Shown: in pieces, positions 54,305-63,323 of the stretch
Numbering within the stretch: position 1 is the stretch's first letter
Layout: every line of letters begins with the position of its first letter
Assembly: GCA_002420185.1 (NCBI GenBank)
Contig: DIHO01000019.1
Location: forward strand, 62,001 to 126,000
Direction: 5' to 3'
Source of the DNA: Opitutales bacterium UBA5694
Lineage (GTDB): Bacteria; Verrucomicrobiota; Verrucomicrobiia; Opitutales; Opitutaceae
Length of the DNA stretch: 64,000 nucleotides
Made by a program: the position numbers and the translations under genes
Notes under the pieces: model-generated
Seen by the model: only the letters and a program-made list of their open reading frames with translations
Database searches by the model: none
What the model was told of the DNA's origin: nothing

Positions 54305-56143
54305 ATGAGACTAGTGCTTTTCATCATTTCTCTAGTCGGCACCGCTGCCATGGCGGCAGACCGGCCCAACATCGTCTGGATCGTTTCCGAGGACAACTCC
54401 AAGCACTGGCTTCGCCTCTACGAAGAGGGAGGGGCGGCGATGCCAAACATTGAAAAGCTGGCGGATAACGGGCTCGTGTTTCAGAACGCCTTCTCAAATG
54501 CTCCGGTTTGCTCAGTTGCCCGGAGTACGCTCATTACGGGATCTTATGCACCGCGAATCGCCGCTCAGTACCACCGGCGAGCTGCCATGGCTCCGATGCC
54601 CGAAGGTCTGCGGATGTTTCCTCATTATTTGCGCGAAGCGGGCTACTACACTACTAACAACAGTAAGACGGACTACAATTTGAGCGACAAAGGAATGTGG
54701 GATGAGTCGTCCAACAAAGCGACCTACCGAAACCGCGATTCCGAGCAGCCTTTTTTTCATGTGCAGAACTTTGGGAGAACGCATGAAGGGCAGTTGCATT
54801 TCACTGAAGCATTCATGGAGGAGAACGCGACCAAAACCGATCCGCACGCCATCAAAGTTTTTCCTTACCATCCGGACACGCCAGTCTTCCGCTATACCTA
54901 CGCCAAATTTCAGGATCACCACATCGAGACGGATGCCCAAATGGGGGAATTCCTGGCTCGGTTAAAGGACGACGGCGTTGCCGATGATACGATCGTTTTC
55001 TATTATGGGGACCATGGAGGGGTGCTGCCGCGTGGAAAGGGCTACGCTTACGAAAGTGGCCTGAACGTGCCACTTGTCGTTTATGCTCCCGAAAAATGGA
55101 GACACTTGCTGCCAGTGAATGCAGGGAGGAGCGTGGACGGGTTTGTAAGCTTTATCGACTTTGGGCCGACCGTGCTGAATTTGGCAGGTGTGGATGTGCC
55201 CAAGACGATGGATGGGAAGCCTTTTTTGGGAGAAGGGGTAACGGCTCGGGACCTCAATCGCCGAGACGAGGCCTTTGGCTACGCGGACCGTTTCGATGAG
55301 AAGTACGATTTGGTCAGGACCTTTCGAAAAGGAAAATACAAGTACATTCGCAATTACCAGCCCTTCAATTTCGATGGATTGTTCAACGACTACAGATACA
55401 AGATGCTGGCCTACAGAGAGTGGCACGCGATGTACCAAGCGGGCGAACTCAACGCAGTGCAAAGCCAGTTTTTTGAGCCACGTGCGGCAGAGGCTCTATA
55501 CAATATTGAAAAGGATCCGCACGAGACCAATAACCTGGCCGACGACCCTAAATCTGCGAGCGTATTGAAGGATTTGAGACAGCGTCTAACAAATCAGGTC
55601 AAGGAAATCTCGGATCTCAGCTTTTTACCGGAACCCGCCATGCTTTCAGAGACCTTGTCGAACCCAGTCCAGTTTGGTCGAGAAAATCAAGATCGGATCG
55701 GCAAGCTCGTGGATACAGCTAATTTGAGTCTGCTTCCCTTTGCCAAAGCGAAAAGCGGGATCGCACAAGCGTTCAAATCGAATGACCCTTGGGTACGGTA
55801 CTGGGGAGCGATTGTTTGCAGCTCTTTTGGCAAGGAAGCTTCGAGTTTTACTGAAACGGCAAAAAATCTCGTTAAGAATGACGCTGATAATCTGGTTAGA
55901 GTCAGAGCGGCTGAGTTCCTCGCTTTGATCGGCGCCGTAAAACCCCAAGAGGCAATTTACTTGTCGTTGAAAAATGCGGAATCGGAAGTGGAGGCGAACC
56001 TCATCCTAAACACGGTGACTTTGCTTCAAGATGGCCAGCCCGGATACGAATTTAATATCAATCCAGACATTTTTCCGAAGGAATGGCGCTCCCACGTGCG
56101 AGGTAATGTAAGTCGGCGACTGGCCTATTTTAGGGGCGAATAA
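54305..56143 (+). CDS. Exported family S1 sulfatase with C-terminal helical repeats
   Basis: A 612-residue protein with a signal peptide (MRLVLFIISLVGTAAMA). The metal pair reads Glu29-Asp30 (VSEDNSKHW), as in heparan N-sulfatase-like branches. The formylglycine position is Cys69 in CSVAR, where the usual third residue (Pro or Ala) is Val. NNSKTDYN, YYGDHGGVLPRGKGYAYESG and MDGKPFLGEG match that branch. After about 490, paired helices (SNDPWVRYWGAIVCSSFG, LVRVRAAEFLALIGAV, EVEANLILNTVTLLQD) look like HEAT-type repeats, which could bind substrate or a partner. It is divergent from the cupin gene. Action on N-sulfated or another glycan is inferred only. Confidence 0.88.
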   Translation: MRLVLFIISLVGTAAMAADRPNIVWIVSEDNSKHWLRLYEEGGAAMPNIEKLADNGLVFQNAFSNAPVCSVARSTLITGSYAPRIAAQYHRRAAMAPMPEGLRMFPHYLREAGYYTTNNSKTDYNLSDKGMWDESSNKATYRNRDSEQPFFHVQNFGRTHEGQLHFTEAFMEENATKTDPHAIKVFPYHPDTPVFRYTYAKFQDHHIETDAQMGEFLARLKDDGVADDTIVFYYGDHGGVLPRGKGYAYESGLNVPLVVYAPEKWRHLLPVNAGRSVDGFVSFIDFGPTVLNLAGVDVPKTMDGKPFLGEGVTARDLNRRDEAFGYADRFDEKYDLVRTFRKGKYKYIRNYQPFNFDGLFNDYRYKMLAYREWHAMYQAGELNAVQSQFFEPRAAEALYNIEKDPHETNNLADDPKSASVLKDLRQRLTNQVKEISDLSFLPEPAMLSETLSNPVQFGRENQDRIGKLVDTANLSLLPFAKAKSGIAQAFKSNDPWVRYWGAIVCSSFGKEASSFTETAKNLVKNDADNLVRVRAAEFLALIGAVKPQEAIYLSLKNAESEVEANLILNTVTLLQDGQPGYEFNINPDIFPKEWRSHVRGNVSRRLAYFRGE

Positions 56144-56149
56144 GACAAT

Positions 56150-56755
56150 CTAGTCCTCAAATCCTAGCTTTTTCAGCTTGGGATGGATGACAAAACGGCA
56201 GTAGCCCGCGTTTTTATTGAGCTCGTAGTACTCCTGATGATAATCTTCGGCCGTATAAAAGGTGCTTGCCTGGGTGACTTCGGTGACGATTGGGTCAGCA
56301 AATTTTCCTGATTCGGTGAGCTTGGCGATCGACTTTTCAGCTACTTTTTTCTGCTCGTTGCTGTGGTAGTAAATCGCTGAGCGGTACTGCGTTCCCACAT
56401 CTGCTCCTTGTCGGTTAAGAGTCGTCGGGTCGTGCATGAGCCAGAAGATGTCGAGGACTTCTTTGAGTGAAATCACTTTGGGGTCAAAATGGATCTGGGC
56501 AACCTCGGCGTGGCCGGTTTCACCCGTAACGACCTGTCGATAAGTGGGGTTCTCGACGTGCCCTCCCATGTAGCCTGAAACGGCGCTTTTGACGCCCTCG
56601 ACGCGCTCCAAGACCGCTTCGGTGCACCAGAAGCAGCCCGCTCCTAGGGTTATCTTATCGGTTCCGGCAATTTCGTCAGCAGTTAGGTTTGAGGTCATAG
56701 GAAGAATATTCAAAACGGTGAGTATGACAGTAAATTTGGTAAAGGCGAATCTCAT
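56150..56755 (-). CDS. msrA: Peptide methionine sulfoxide reductase MsrA, exported
   Basis: A 201-residue MsrA with a signal peptide (MRFAFTKFTVILTVLNILPM), so it works outside the cytoplasm; that decides for the ATG at 56755 over 56848. The catalytic Cys41 is in LGAGCFWCTEAV. HDPTTLNRQGADVGTQYRSA and AEDYHQEYYELN are conserved substrate-site segments. It reduces methionine-S-sulfoxide in exported proteins. A resolving Cys (CRFV near the C-terminus) is visible. The gene converges on the preceding sulfatase with only seven bases between their ends. Confidence 0.93.
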   Translation of the reverse strand: MRFAFTKFTVILTVLNILPMTSNLTADEIAGTDKITLGAGCFWCTEAVLERVEGVKSAVSGYMGGHVENPTYRQVVTGETGHAEVAQIHFDPKVISLKEVLDIFWLMHDPTTLNRQGADVGTQYRSAIYYHSNEQKKVAEKSIAKLTESGKFADPIVTEVTQASTFYTAEDYHQEYYELNKNAGYCRFVIHPKLKKLGFED

Positions 56756-56978
56756 AGTCGAAACAACGTACGGTTCCAGTGATCTGTTGCAAGGTCGGGC
56801 AGGAGGGACAGGGAAAGCTAGGATGCCCGGAAGGAACCGGTTGCCCAACGGATGCCTCCGAAACTGCTCTTGGGTACGGTCCCTTTTTGCAGATTCTATT
56901 AGTTGATCGCAAATGACTCGCCATAGTTTCGCAAGCCACTTGCATAAAGGCCGGTTTTACAGAGTTATTTTAGGAGGG

Positions 56979-57371
56979 ATGAAAACGATTGTTCCCGCGA
57001 GTTACGTAGCGAAATTGGATCTGGCAGGCATGGTCTTGTCAGTGGCCTGTGCCATTCATTGCCTGGCGACCCCGGTACTCTTGAGTGCCTTGCCCGTCTT
57101 AGGTTTCGAGTTTTTAGGGCACGAGGGATTCGAATTGGGAATGATTGCGGCGATCGTGCTTCTAGCGGGTTTCACGTTTATAAACGGCTTCCGGATACAC
57201 GGGAAAAAAGGCCATTTTCTTCTGGGCGTAATCGGATTAGCGATTTTTCTGCTGGTCCGGCCATTTGTTGACCATTCTCTGGAGCCCTATGCGACGCTGC
57301 TTGGAGGAACTGTTTTTGTATGGGGCCATCTTCTAAATTGGAAATGGTCGAAGCCTTGCGAGGATTGCTGA
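56979..57371 (+). CDS. MerC-like membrane protein
   Basis: About 130 residues with four hydrophobic segments. The motif ACAIHCLATPVLL (Cys24 and Cys28) in the first helices is that of MerC-domain proteins, known from mercuric ion uptake. A second Cys pair lies at the very end (KPCEDC). Most MerC-domain proteins outside mer operons have no proven role, and no merA or merR is here. The ATG at 56979 (after an AGGAGG) is preferred to the one at 56913, which would add a polar leader. Divergent from msrA. Confidence 0.75.
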   Translation: MKTIVPASYVAKLDLAGMVLSVACAIHCLATPVLLSALPVLGFEFLGHEGFELGMIAAIVLLAGFTFINGFRIHGKKGHFLLGVIGLAIFLLVRPFVDHSLEPYATLLGGTVFVWGHLLNWKWSKPCEDC

Positions 57372-57489
57372 ACGTTTCGTTGAGCCCGGGGGAGAAATGT
57401 GAGGGACTTGCACCATGCTGTGCACCCTATCATAGCGATTCAAGTTAGCGGGCTATCTCTACGAATTCGGCGTAGCTTGAGTATTAGCA

Positions 57490-58932
57490 CTATGTATTAC
57501 GGTCTTGGATAAGACCAAGCTCGAATTGTACTCCGTCTCGGTTTGAAGGCGAAAACACGACCCGCTGCTTGAAAAGACTCAAATATTCGTCCTGTCGATG
57601 GCTGACAAAGAGTAGAGTCGTATTCTTCAAACCGGCCAGCTTTTCTATAAAAGCGAGTACCAAGTGCCGATTGAGATCGTCTAGACCTTGGGTCGGTTCA
57701 TCCAGGATGAGCAAAGGTGGCTGCTTGATCAGTCCGCGGGCGATTAGCGCGAGTCGCTGCTGGCCCCATGAAAGTTGTCGAAAGAAAACGTTTGCCTGAT
57801 CCCGAAGTCCCATGATTTCGAGCCATTTCAGGGCTAAATGCCTTTGAGCGGGTGTCGCTTGCTGATACAGCCCAATACTGTCATAAAATCCGGATACAAC
57901 CGTGGTAAGCGTGTTTCCTGGAGCCCGATAGTCGCGATGGAGAGATGCCGATACGATACCAATGTGTTTTTTGATGTCCCAGATGCTCTCTCCAGTACCG
58001 CGTTGATAGCCGAAAATATTGATATCGTTCTGGTAGCATTGAGGGTGGTCTCCCGAAAGGAGCTGGAGAAGGGTGGATTTTCCCGCGCCGTTTGGTCCCG
58101 TGATTAGAGTGTGTTCTCCAGGTTTCAATTCCCAGTCGAAGCCGTCGAACTGAATCGTTTCTTCGTACTTAACTGAGCAATTGCGAAGGCGGACTATCGT
58201 ATCGAATGATTTTGAAGTCTCAACCGGAGGGGGTGGCAGTTCGGGAACGAATGCTTGGTCCAGTTCAACGATTTGTTTGAATTCCGGCTTTTGGATTACA
58301 TTCTCTATGGGACCGGATTCAACAAGCTGACCCCTTTGGAGCAGTCCGAGATGGGTGGCGAAGTTTGGAATATCGTCGATGCGGTTGACGAGAAACAACA
58401 GCTTCTGGCCCGAATCAACGAGCTTTTGAGTCAGCTCAATAAGTTCTCTGCGAGATTGAATGTCGAGGCCTTCGAAAGGCTCGTCTAGGATTAGGAGTTC
58501 TGGCTTGGAAAGGATCTCTTTTAGGAGGAGGACCTTGCGAGCCTCTCCGCTAGAGAGGAGCTTGTACCCGCGTTCCAAGATATCCTCGATGTGCATCTCT
58601 TGCGAGAGTTCGAGGGCCTCTGACTTCGAGCAACCCGACTGCAGGAGCATTTCGAGACTGGTTGTTCCGGGGTCGATCTGGTCTAGATAGTCGGTTTGGT
58701 CATTCTTGAGCTCCCGTTCATAAATCTCCTGTTGACGTTCGAACGAAGCCCATCGAGTCGGGGCAGGAAGGTCGATGATTTCGCACTTTTCCGGTTTCTC
58801 TTTTCCTGTGAGAAGTGTGGCGAGGAGGCCCTTTCCGGATGCGTTTCCGCCAAGCAAGCACCAAGTTTCACCCAAGTGAGTTTCCCAATGATCGATTTGG
58901 AGGGTCCGGTAGTGGAGAATCTTCAGGATCAT
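57490..58932 (-). CDS. ModF-like double ABC ATPase
   Basis: A 480-residue protein with two ABC ATPase domains and no membrane segments. Domain 1 has LLGGNASGKGLLATLL (the Walker A Ser/Thr is Gly), signature LLSSGEARKVLLLKE and Walker B LLILDEPFEGLD. Domain 2 has a normal Walker A GPNGAGKSTLL, signature QLSWGQQRLALIARGL and LLILDEPTQGLD. This matches ModF, encoded with molybdate transporters in E. coli, where its role is unclear. No molybdate permease is adjacent, but a molybdopterin enzyme lies 13 kb to the left. The degenerate first site may not turn over ATP. Confidence 0.8.
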   Translation of the reverse strand: MILKILHYRTLQIDHWETHLGETWCLLGGNASGKGLLATLLTGKEKPEKCEIIDLPAPTRWASFERQQEIYERELKNDQTDYLDQIDPGTTSLEMLLQSGCSKSEALELSQEMHIEDILERGYKLLSSGEARKVLLLKEILSKPELLILDEPFEGLDIQSRRELIELTQKLVDSGQKLLFLVNRIDDIPNFATHLGLLQRGQLVESGPIENVIQKPEFKQIVELDQAFVPELPPPPVETSKSFDTIVRLRNCSVKYEETIQFDGFDWELKPGEHTLITGPNGAGKSTLLQLLSGDHPQCYQNDINIFGYQRGTGESIWDIKKHIGIVSASLHRDYRAPGNTLTTVVSGFYDSIGLYQQATPAQRHLALKWLEIMGLRDQANVFFRQLSWGQQRLALIARGLIKQPPLLILDEPTQGLDDLNRHLVLAFIEKLAGLKNTTLLFVSHRQDEYLSLFKQRVVFSPSNRDGVQFELGLIQDRNT

Positions 58933-59043
58933 GCGCGATTCAGTGATTGCTAAAAAGAGCTCTCAGGAAAGCTTTTATTCGCTTTACGCGTGTCGCGCGA
59001 CCTGCATAGGGTTCCCGTTTTCAATTTTTCAGACGACCTTGCG

Positions 59044-60525
59044 ATGAGCAGAAAAAACTATTTCAATACTCTGACTTTAGCTCAGAAACTGGAACAACTC
59101 GGACGGTGCCGATTCATGGATCGCTCTGAGTTCAACGGCGCGGAAGCGTTGAAGGGGAAGAAGATCGTGATTGTGGGCTGTGGTGCCCAGGGTCTCAACC
59201 AGGGCCTTAATCTGCGGGACTCTGGTTTGGATGTTAGCTATGCCCTGCGAGACGAAGCGATTTCCCAGCAGCGCCAGTCGTGGAAGAACGCGACTGAAAA
59301 TGGATTTGTGGCAGGGACTTACGAGGATCTGCTTCCGACAGCCGATTTGGTCCTGAATCTGACTCCTGACAAGCAGCACGCCGCAGTAGTAGCAGCGGTT
59401 CAGCCTCACATGAAACAGGGGGCATGTTTATCATACAGTCACGGATTCAACATCGTAGAAGAGGGTGCGGACATTCGTGAAGATCTGACGGTTGTTATGG
59501 TCGCACCGAAAAGTCCAGGCACTGAGGTCCGTGAGGAGTATAAGCGCGGTTTTGGAGTCCCAACCCTTTTGGCGGTTCACACAGAGAACGATCCCAATGG
59601 CGAGGGCTGGGACATTGCGAAAGCGTATGCCGCTGGAACGGGTGGAGATCGCGCAGGCTGTCTCGAATCCAGTTTCATTGCAGAAGTGAAGTCCGACCTG
59701 ATGGGGGAGCAAACGATCCTTTGTGGTCTGCTCCAGGCGGGATCGCTTCTTTGCTTCGATAAAATGGTCGAGCAAGGAATGGACGAAGGTTGGGCCAGCA
59801 AGTTTGTTCAGCACGCCTTCGATACCATTTGCGAATCGCTCAAGCATGGCGGCATTACGAACATGATGGACCGTCTCAGCAATCCGGCGAAAATCAAAGC
59901 GTTCGAATTGTCTGAGCAAATGAAGGACATCATGCGCGATCTTTTCGACAAACATCAAGAAGACATCATGTCCGGCGCGTTTTCGTCAGGAATGATGGCG
60001 GATTGGGACAACGACGACAAAGACTTGCTCGCATGGCGGGAGGCTACGAATGAGACGGCGTTCGAAAAGTCCAATCCAGCTGATGTTGATATATCGGAAC
60101 AGGATTACTACGACAAAGGTATCCTCATGGTAGCGATGATTCGGGCGGGGGTTGAATTGGCCTTCGAGTCGATGACGAACGCGGGGATCAAAGCGGAATC
60201 GGCCTATTACGAGTCGCTCCACGAAACCCCACTAATCGCCAACTTGATTGGTCGGAAAAAGCTTTACGAAATGAATAAGGTAATTTCGGATACGGCTGAG
60301 TACGGCTGCTACCTATTTTCGAATGTCGCGGTTCCCTTACTGGGCGATTTCATGAAAGGGGTTAATGTTGACGTGATTGGAAAGGGACTTGACGTCTCAG
60401 ACACTCAAGTAGACAACCAGCGCCTCATAGAAGTGAATACGGCAATTCGTAATCATCCCGTCGAAGAAGTTGGAGCCACGCTGCGCGGCTACATGACAGC
60501 GATGAAGCAGATTGCTGTTGGCTAG
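59044..60525 (+). CDS. ilvC: Ketol-acid reductoisomerase, long (class II) form
   Basis: A 493-residue enzyme of branched-chain amino-acid synthesis; it isomerises and reduces acetolactate or acetohydroxybutyrate using NADPH. The N-terminus [16 protein letters not shown], the dinucleotide fold [16 protein letters not shown], and [32 protein letters not shown] and YYESLHE match the long E. coli-type IlvC with the duplicated helical domain, not the short class I form common in many bacteria. The ATG at 59044 gives the normal start; the frame is open from 58990. Orphaned here: no ilvB, ilvD or leu genes adjoin it. Confidence 0.95.
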   Translation: MSRKNYFNTLTLAQKLEQLGRCRFMDRSEFNGAEALKGKKIVIVGCGAQGLNQGLNLRDSGLDVSYALRDEAISQQRQSWKNATENGFVAGTYEDLLPTADLVLNLTPDKQHAAVVAAVQPHMKQGACLSYSHGFNIVEEGADIREDLTVVMVAPKSPGTEVREEYKRGFGVPTLLAVHTENDPNGEGWDIAKAYAAGTGGDRAGCLESSFIAEVKSDLMGEQTILCGLLQAGSLLCFDKMVEQGMDEGWASKFVQHAFDTICESLKHGGITNMMDRLSNPAKIKAFELSEQMKDIMRDLFDKHQEDIMSGAFSSGMMADWDNDDKDLLAWREATNETAFEKSNPADVDISEQDYYDKGILMVAMIRAGVELAFESMTNAGIKAESAYYESLHETPLIANLIGRKKLYEMNKVISDTAEYGCYLFSNVAVPLLGDFMKGVNVDVIGKGLDVSDTQVDNQRLIEVNTAIRNHPVEEVGATLRGYMTAMKQIAVG

Positions 60526-60559
60526 TACCGCTTGTTTAAGCCATTCAATATTGATTTTT

Positions 60560-60589
60560 AAAAGGTTCCGCGAGAGTAGGGCCTTTTTT
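60560..60589 (+). terminator. Possible intrinsic terminator after ilvC
   Basis: AAAAGG pairs with CCTTTT (60582-60587) around a 16-base loop and continues as a T-run to 60589. The stem is short, so this is tentative. Confidence 0.35.
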
Positions 60590-60694
60590 GATAGTTAACC
60601 GTTAGTGATCAAGGTAGGGCTGACTATCCCTAGAGGACTTCTCGACGAGTTGGTCGCTTATCCATGGGCGTGGGTGAGAAACCTCTCGCTTCGC

Positions 60695-60770
60695 AGGTAG
60701 GGCTCGACGGCCCGGCGAGCCGCGTTGGTTGAGCCGCTTGCGCGGCACGCCGGGCCGTCGTGTCCTACCT
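60695..60770. repeat. 76-base palindromic element (MITE/REP-like)
   Basis: Two 30-base arms (60695-60724 and 60741-60770) are reverse complements at 27 of 30 positions, flanking a 16-base loop. The arm begins AGGTAGG and contains CGACGGCCCGGCG. The GGTAGGG start links it to the shorter repeats at 21197, 60615 and 62390. It lies between two converging genes, the usual setting of repetitive extragenic palindromes. Confidence 0.75.
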
Positions 60771-60819
60771 TTTGCGAATTGCGAACGAAAAAATGCCCTA
60801 TTCAGTCGATCTGCGTTCC

Positions 60820-62202
60820 CTACCGTTCAATCACTTCGATCTTGTGCCATTTTCCGGACCGGAATCGCAGGAAGAACACGACTCCCACGATGCCGAGATT
60901 CGCAACTACGCTGATCCATGCGTATGTAACAGGCTTGTGAAAAACCTCGATTAATAGATACGAAGGAATAACGAGTAGGAAAATAGAAGTGACCGCGAGG
61001 GTGGTCATGACAAATTTGGTGTCACCTGATCCCTTGAGTGCTCCTCCACTTATTATGATCAGTGAATCGAAAAAGACGATAACGATGAAAAATCGTAGCA
61101 ACTTAATGCTCGTTTCCTCTAGTTGAGGAAGGTTGCCACCAGAGGCTTCATGTATGAAAGGGCTAATGAGAGCGTCGGGGATCAGCCAATACAGTGTAGC
61201 CATTATCGAACTATGTATAACGGCCATATGTAGGGCGGAGTGGGTTGTTTTGACCGCAAGCCCGCTGTTCTGTGCTCCTTGAAATTGTCCCACCATAATG
61301 CTGGTAGCGGTTCCGAGTCCTATCATGGGGAGCAGGCTAAGGAGATTGATGTTCAGGACTATGTTGCTCGCAGCGAGCTCGACCATCCCGATCCTACCGA
61401 TTAGGAGGACGAAAATCGTAAAACCCATAATATCGAGAAAGAAGTGGACCCCTGAAGGCGTCCCAAAGCGAATCATTCGTTGAAACAGCGGCTTGTTGAA
61501 ATGCCAGCTGGTTCTCGTTTGGAATCTCTCGTTGTTCCCCTTCGAGCAAATGAGGGCTGCGTAGGCAAACATGATCGTTGCGGAAGAAGCGAGGGTGGCG
61601 ATAGCGGCGCCGGCGATTCCCATCTCGGGAAAACCGAATTTTCCAAATATTAGAACATAGTCTAAGACGATATTGATGATCGTCATCGACAGATTCATCC
61701 ACACGATGGTCCATGATTTTCCCCGGCCAGAATAGAAGCAGGAAAATGCTCCATTGGCTAAAAAGAAAAATGCCCCAAAATTTAGGATACTGAAGAACGT
61801 CGCCTCGTTTTTCTGGACTTCAGGGGTGTGGCCGATCAGCACGAAAATTTCGTCAGCGAACGGGGCGAACAGGGGAAGCGTTAAACCACCAATGACCGCG
61901 ATGTAGATCCCTTGCCATACTGAGGGTCCTACTTTCTCGGGCTTTTTGGCTCCTGTGTATTGCGCTACGAAGGTCGACGTGTAGATTGAAACTCCAAGAA
62001 AGAAACATAGAATGGAAAAATTGAGCATACCTGCGGGCTGGGCAGCGGCAAGGGCATCTGCGGAGTAACGGGCAAGAAAGACGCGATCGACGAAGATGAG
62101 AATCGAATGCGAGCCCATGCTGAGAATCAGGGGGACCGCAACGATTAGGAGTTGCCGATAGCCACCCGGTTCTCGCCAGCGTTTTTCAAGTCGTCCCAAC
62201 AT
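60820..62202 (-). CDS. MATE-family efflux transporter
   Basis: About 460 residues from the ATG at 62202, with 12 hydrophobic segments in two related halves (RQLLIVAVPLILSMGSHSIL, and FQRMIRFGTPSGVHFFLDIM), as in sodium- or proton-driven multidrug and toxin exporters. FVDRVFLARYSADALAAAQP and the repeated VGQFQGAQN-type segment are typical of the family. An in-frame start at 62307 would add 35 polar residues, which I think are not translated. It converges on ilvC with a repeat-rich spacer. Substrates are usually cationic compounds; none can be named here. Confidence 0.88.
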   Translation of the reverse strand: MLGRLEKRWREPGGYRQLLIVAVPLILSMGSHSILIFVDRVFLARYSADALAAAQPAGMLNFSILCFFLGVSIYTSTFVAQYTGAKKPEKVGPSVWQGIYIAVIGGLTLPLFAPFADEIFVLIGHTPEVQKNEATFFSILNFGAFFFLANGAFSCFYSGRGKSWTIVWMNLSMTIINIVLDYVLIFGKFGFPEMGIAGAAIATLASSATIMFAYAALICSKGNNERFQTRTSWHFNKPLFQRMIRFGTPSGVHFFLDIMGFTIFVLLIGRIGMVELAASNIVLNINLLSLLPMIGLGTATSIMVGQFQGAQNSGLAVKTTHSALHMAVIHSSIMATLYWLIPDALISPFIHEASGGNLPQLEETSIKLLRFFIVIVFFDSLIIISGGALKGSGDTKFVMTTLAVTSIFLLVIPSYLLIEVFHKPVTYAWISVVANLGIVGVVFFLRFRSGKWHKIEVIER

Positions 62203-62307
62203 CAGATGCTCAATGGGAATAGGGTATGCGGTATCAAAGGGAAGAAAATTGTCGATAGTGTCGAAATGGTAGGGATGACCGGTTCGGTCCTCCGTCTCGA
62301 GTTCCAT

Positions 62308-62534
62308 GTTAGGAGGATCGAGCCGATCTTTTCTACCTTGCTGGCCATTCTGAGTAGGGCCTTCTCTCGCTTTTCCCGCGAGTCAAAAGGTAGGGCTGAC
62401 GATTCACCGTCAGTCGTCGATCCATCCAAAGCGTCGGCTACTTAAGGATAAGCTGCCCGACCATTGGAACTATTCGACCCTATCCCAAAGAAACGCTTTG
62501 ATCCCTGATCGTTTTTAATTACGGATAGCATGTC
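62308..62534. other. Spacer with a GGTAGGGCTGAC repeat
   Basis: Divergent intergenic region between MATE and the SDR, holding the repeat at 62390-62413 and a short CTCGC/GCGAG hairpin near 62366. A 75-codon frame here is a shadow. Confidence 0.5.
62390..62413 (+). repeat. GGTAGGGCTGAC repeat with hairpin
   Basis: GTAGGGCTGACG-ATTCAC-CGTCAG forms a six-base stem, matching the copies at 21202 and 60615 in the first twelve bases. Confidence 0.6.
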
Positions 62535-63323
62535 ATGTCTGAGCTTGAATTTAAGGGAGAAGTTGCAGTCGTAACCGGTGCAGGGATCGGGATTGGATTC
62601 GAGATTTGTCGTTCTCTGGCGCTTGAGGGTGCTCAAGTGATCCTCAATGATCTGGATGAGCTGTTAGCGGAAAGTGCCGCAGAAAAGATCCGAAGTGAAG
62701 GAGGGGTCTGTCAGGCGTTGGGAGGCGATGCCAGCGATCCAAAGTTCGCGGCTTCGCTCATAGGCCATGCCGTTGAACGATTTGGCTCGATTCATATCGC
62801 AATTGCGAATGCAGGAATCACGACCTACGGAGCCTTTCTCGACTATACAGTGGAGGAGTTCCAGAAGCTGGTGAGTTTAAACCTGCAAGGGTCGTTCTTT
62901 CTTGCACAAGCAGCGGCGCTGCATATGAAGACGCAGAATACGGGAGGACGGATGCTTTTCATGTCCTCCGTTACGGGGCATCAGTCTCATCCTTATTTGG
63001 TTCCCTACGGAATGACTAAGGGTGCACTGCGTATGCTGGCGAAAGGGCTCGTGGGAGAGCTTTCCCAGTATGCAATTACGGTAAACGCTATTTCACCCGG
63101 GGCGGTGCTTACCGAGCGGACAACGGGTGACGACCCCACCTTCGAGGATGGCTGGTGCGGGACGATTCCTATGGGGCGTGTCGCCACGGTTCAGGATATT
63201 GCCAACGCGGCCCTTTTTTTGGTATCTGATAAGGCAAGTCACATCACTGGGCAAACGCTGCTAGTTGATGGCGGTTGGACTGCCACAAGTCAGGTGCCTA
63301 AACTTCAGATACCCGAAGACTAG
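62535..63323 (+). CDS. SDR-family oxidoreductase
   Basis: A 262-residue classical short-chain dehydrogenase. The NAD(P) motif TGAGIGIG is at 14-21, NAG in ANAGIT, and the catalytic Ser (MSSVTG, 144-145), Tyr158 and Lys162 (YGMTK) are intact. INPI-like ISPGAV follows and the C-terminus has GQTLLVDGGWT. It resembles sugar or polyol dehydrogenases of the glucose-1-dehydrogenase type, with Asp39 (LNDLD) suggesting NAD preference. It may oxidise a sugar or acid alcohol; substrate unproven. Its last bases overlap the peptidase remnant on the other strand. Confidence 0.88.
   Translation: MSELEFKGEVAVVTGAGIGIGFEICRSLALEGAQVILNDLDELLAESAAEKIRSEGGVCQALGGDASDPKFAASLIGHAVERFGSIHIAIANAGITTYGAFLDYTVEEFQKLVSLNLQGSFFLAQAAALHMKTQNTGGRMLFMSSVTGHQSHPYLVPYGMTKGALRMLAKGLVGELSQYAITVNAISPGAVLTERTTGDDPTFEDGWCGTIPMGRVATVQDIANAALFLVSDKASHITGQTLLVDGGWTATSQVPKLQIPED

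Larger units (their letters stand above)
60526..60819. other. Convergent ilvC-MATE spacer rich in repeats
   Basis: Contains a possible ilvC terminator (60560), a GGTAGGGCTGAC repeat (60615) and a long palindrome (60695-60770). No coding text. Confidence 0.6.

Noticed and set aside
57490..58932. Part of a membrane ABC exporter
   Set aside because: No transmembrane segments and no adjacent permease; the two ATPase domains in one chain match ModF.
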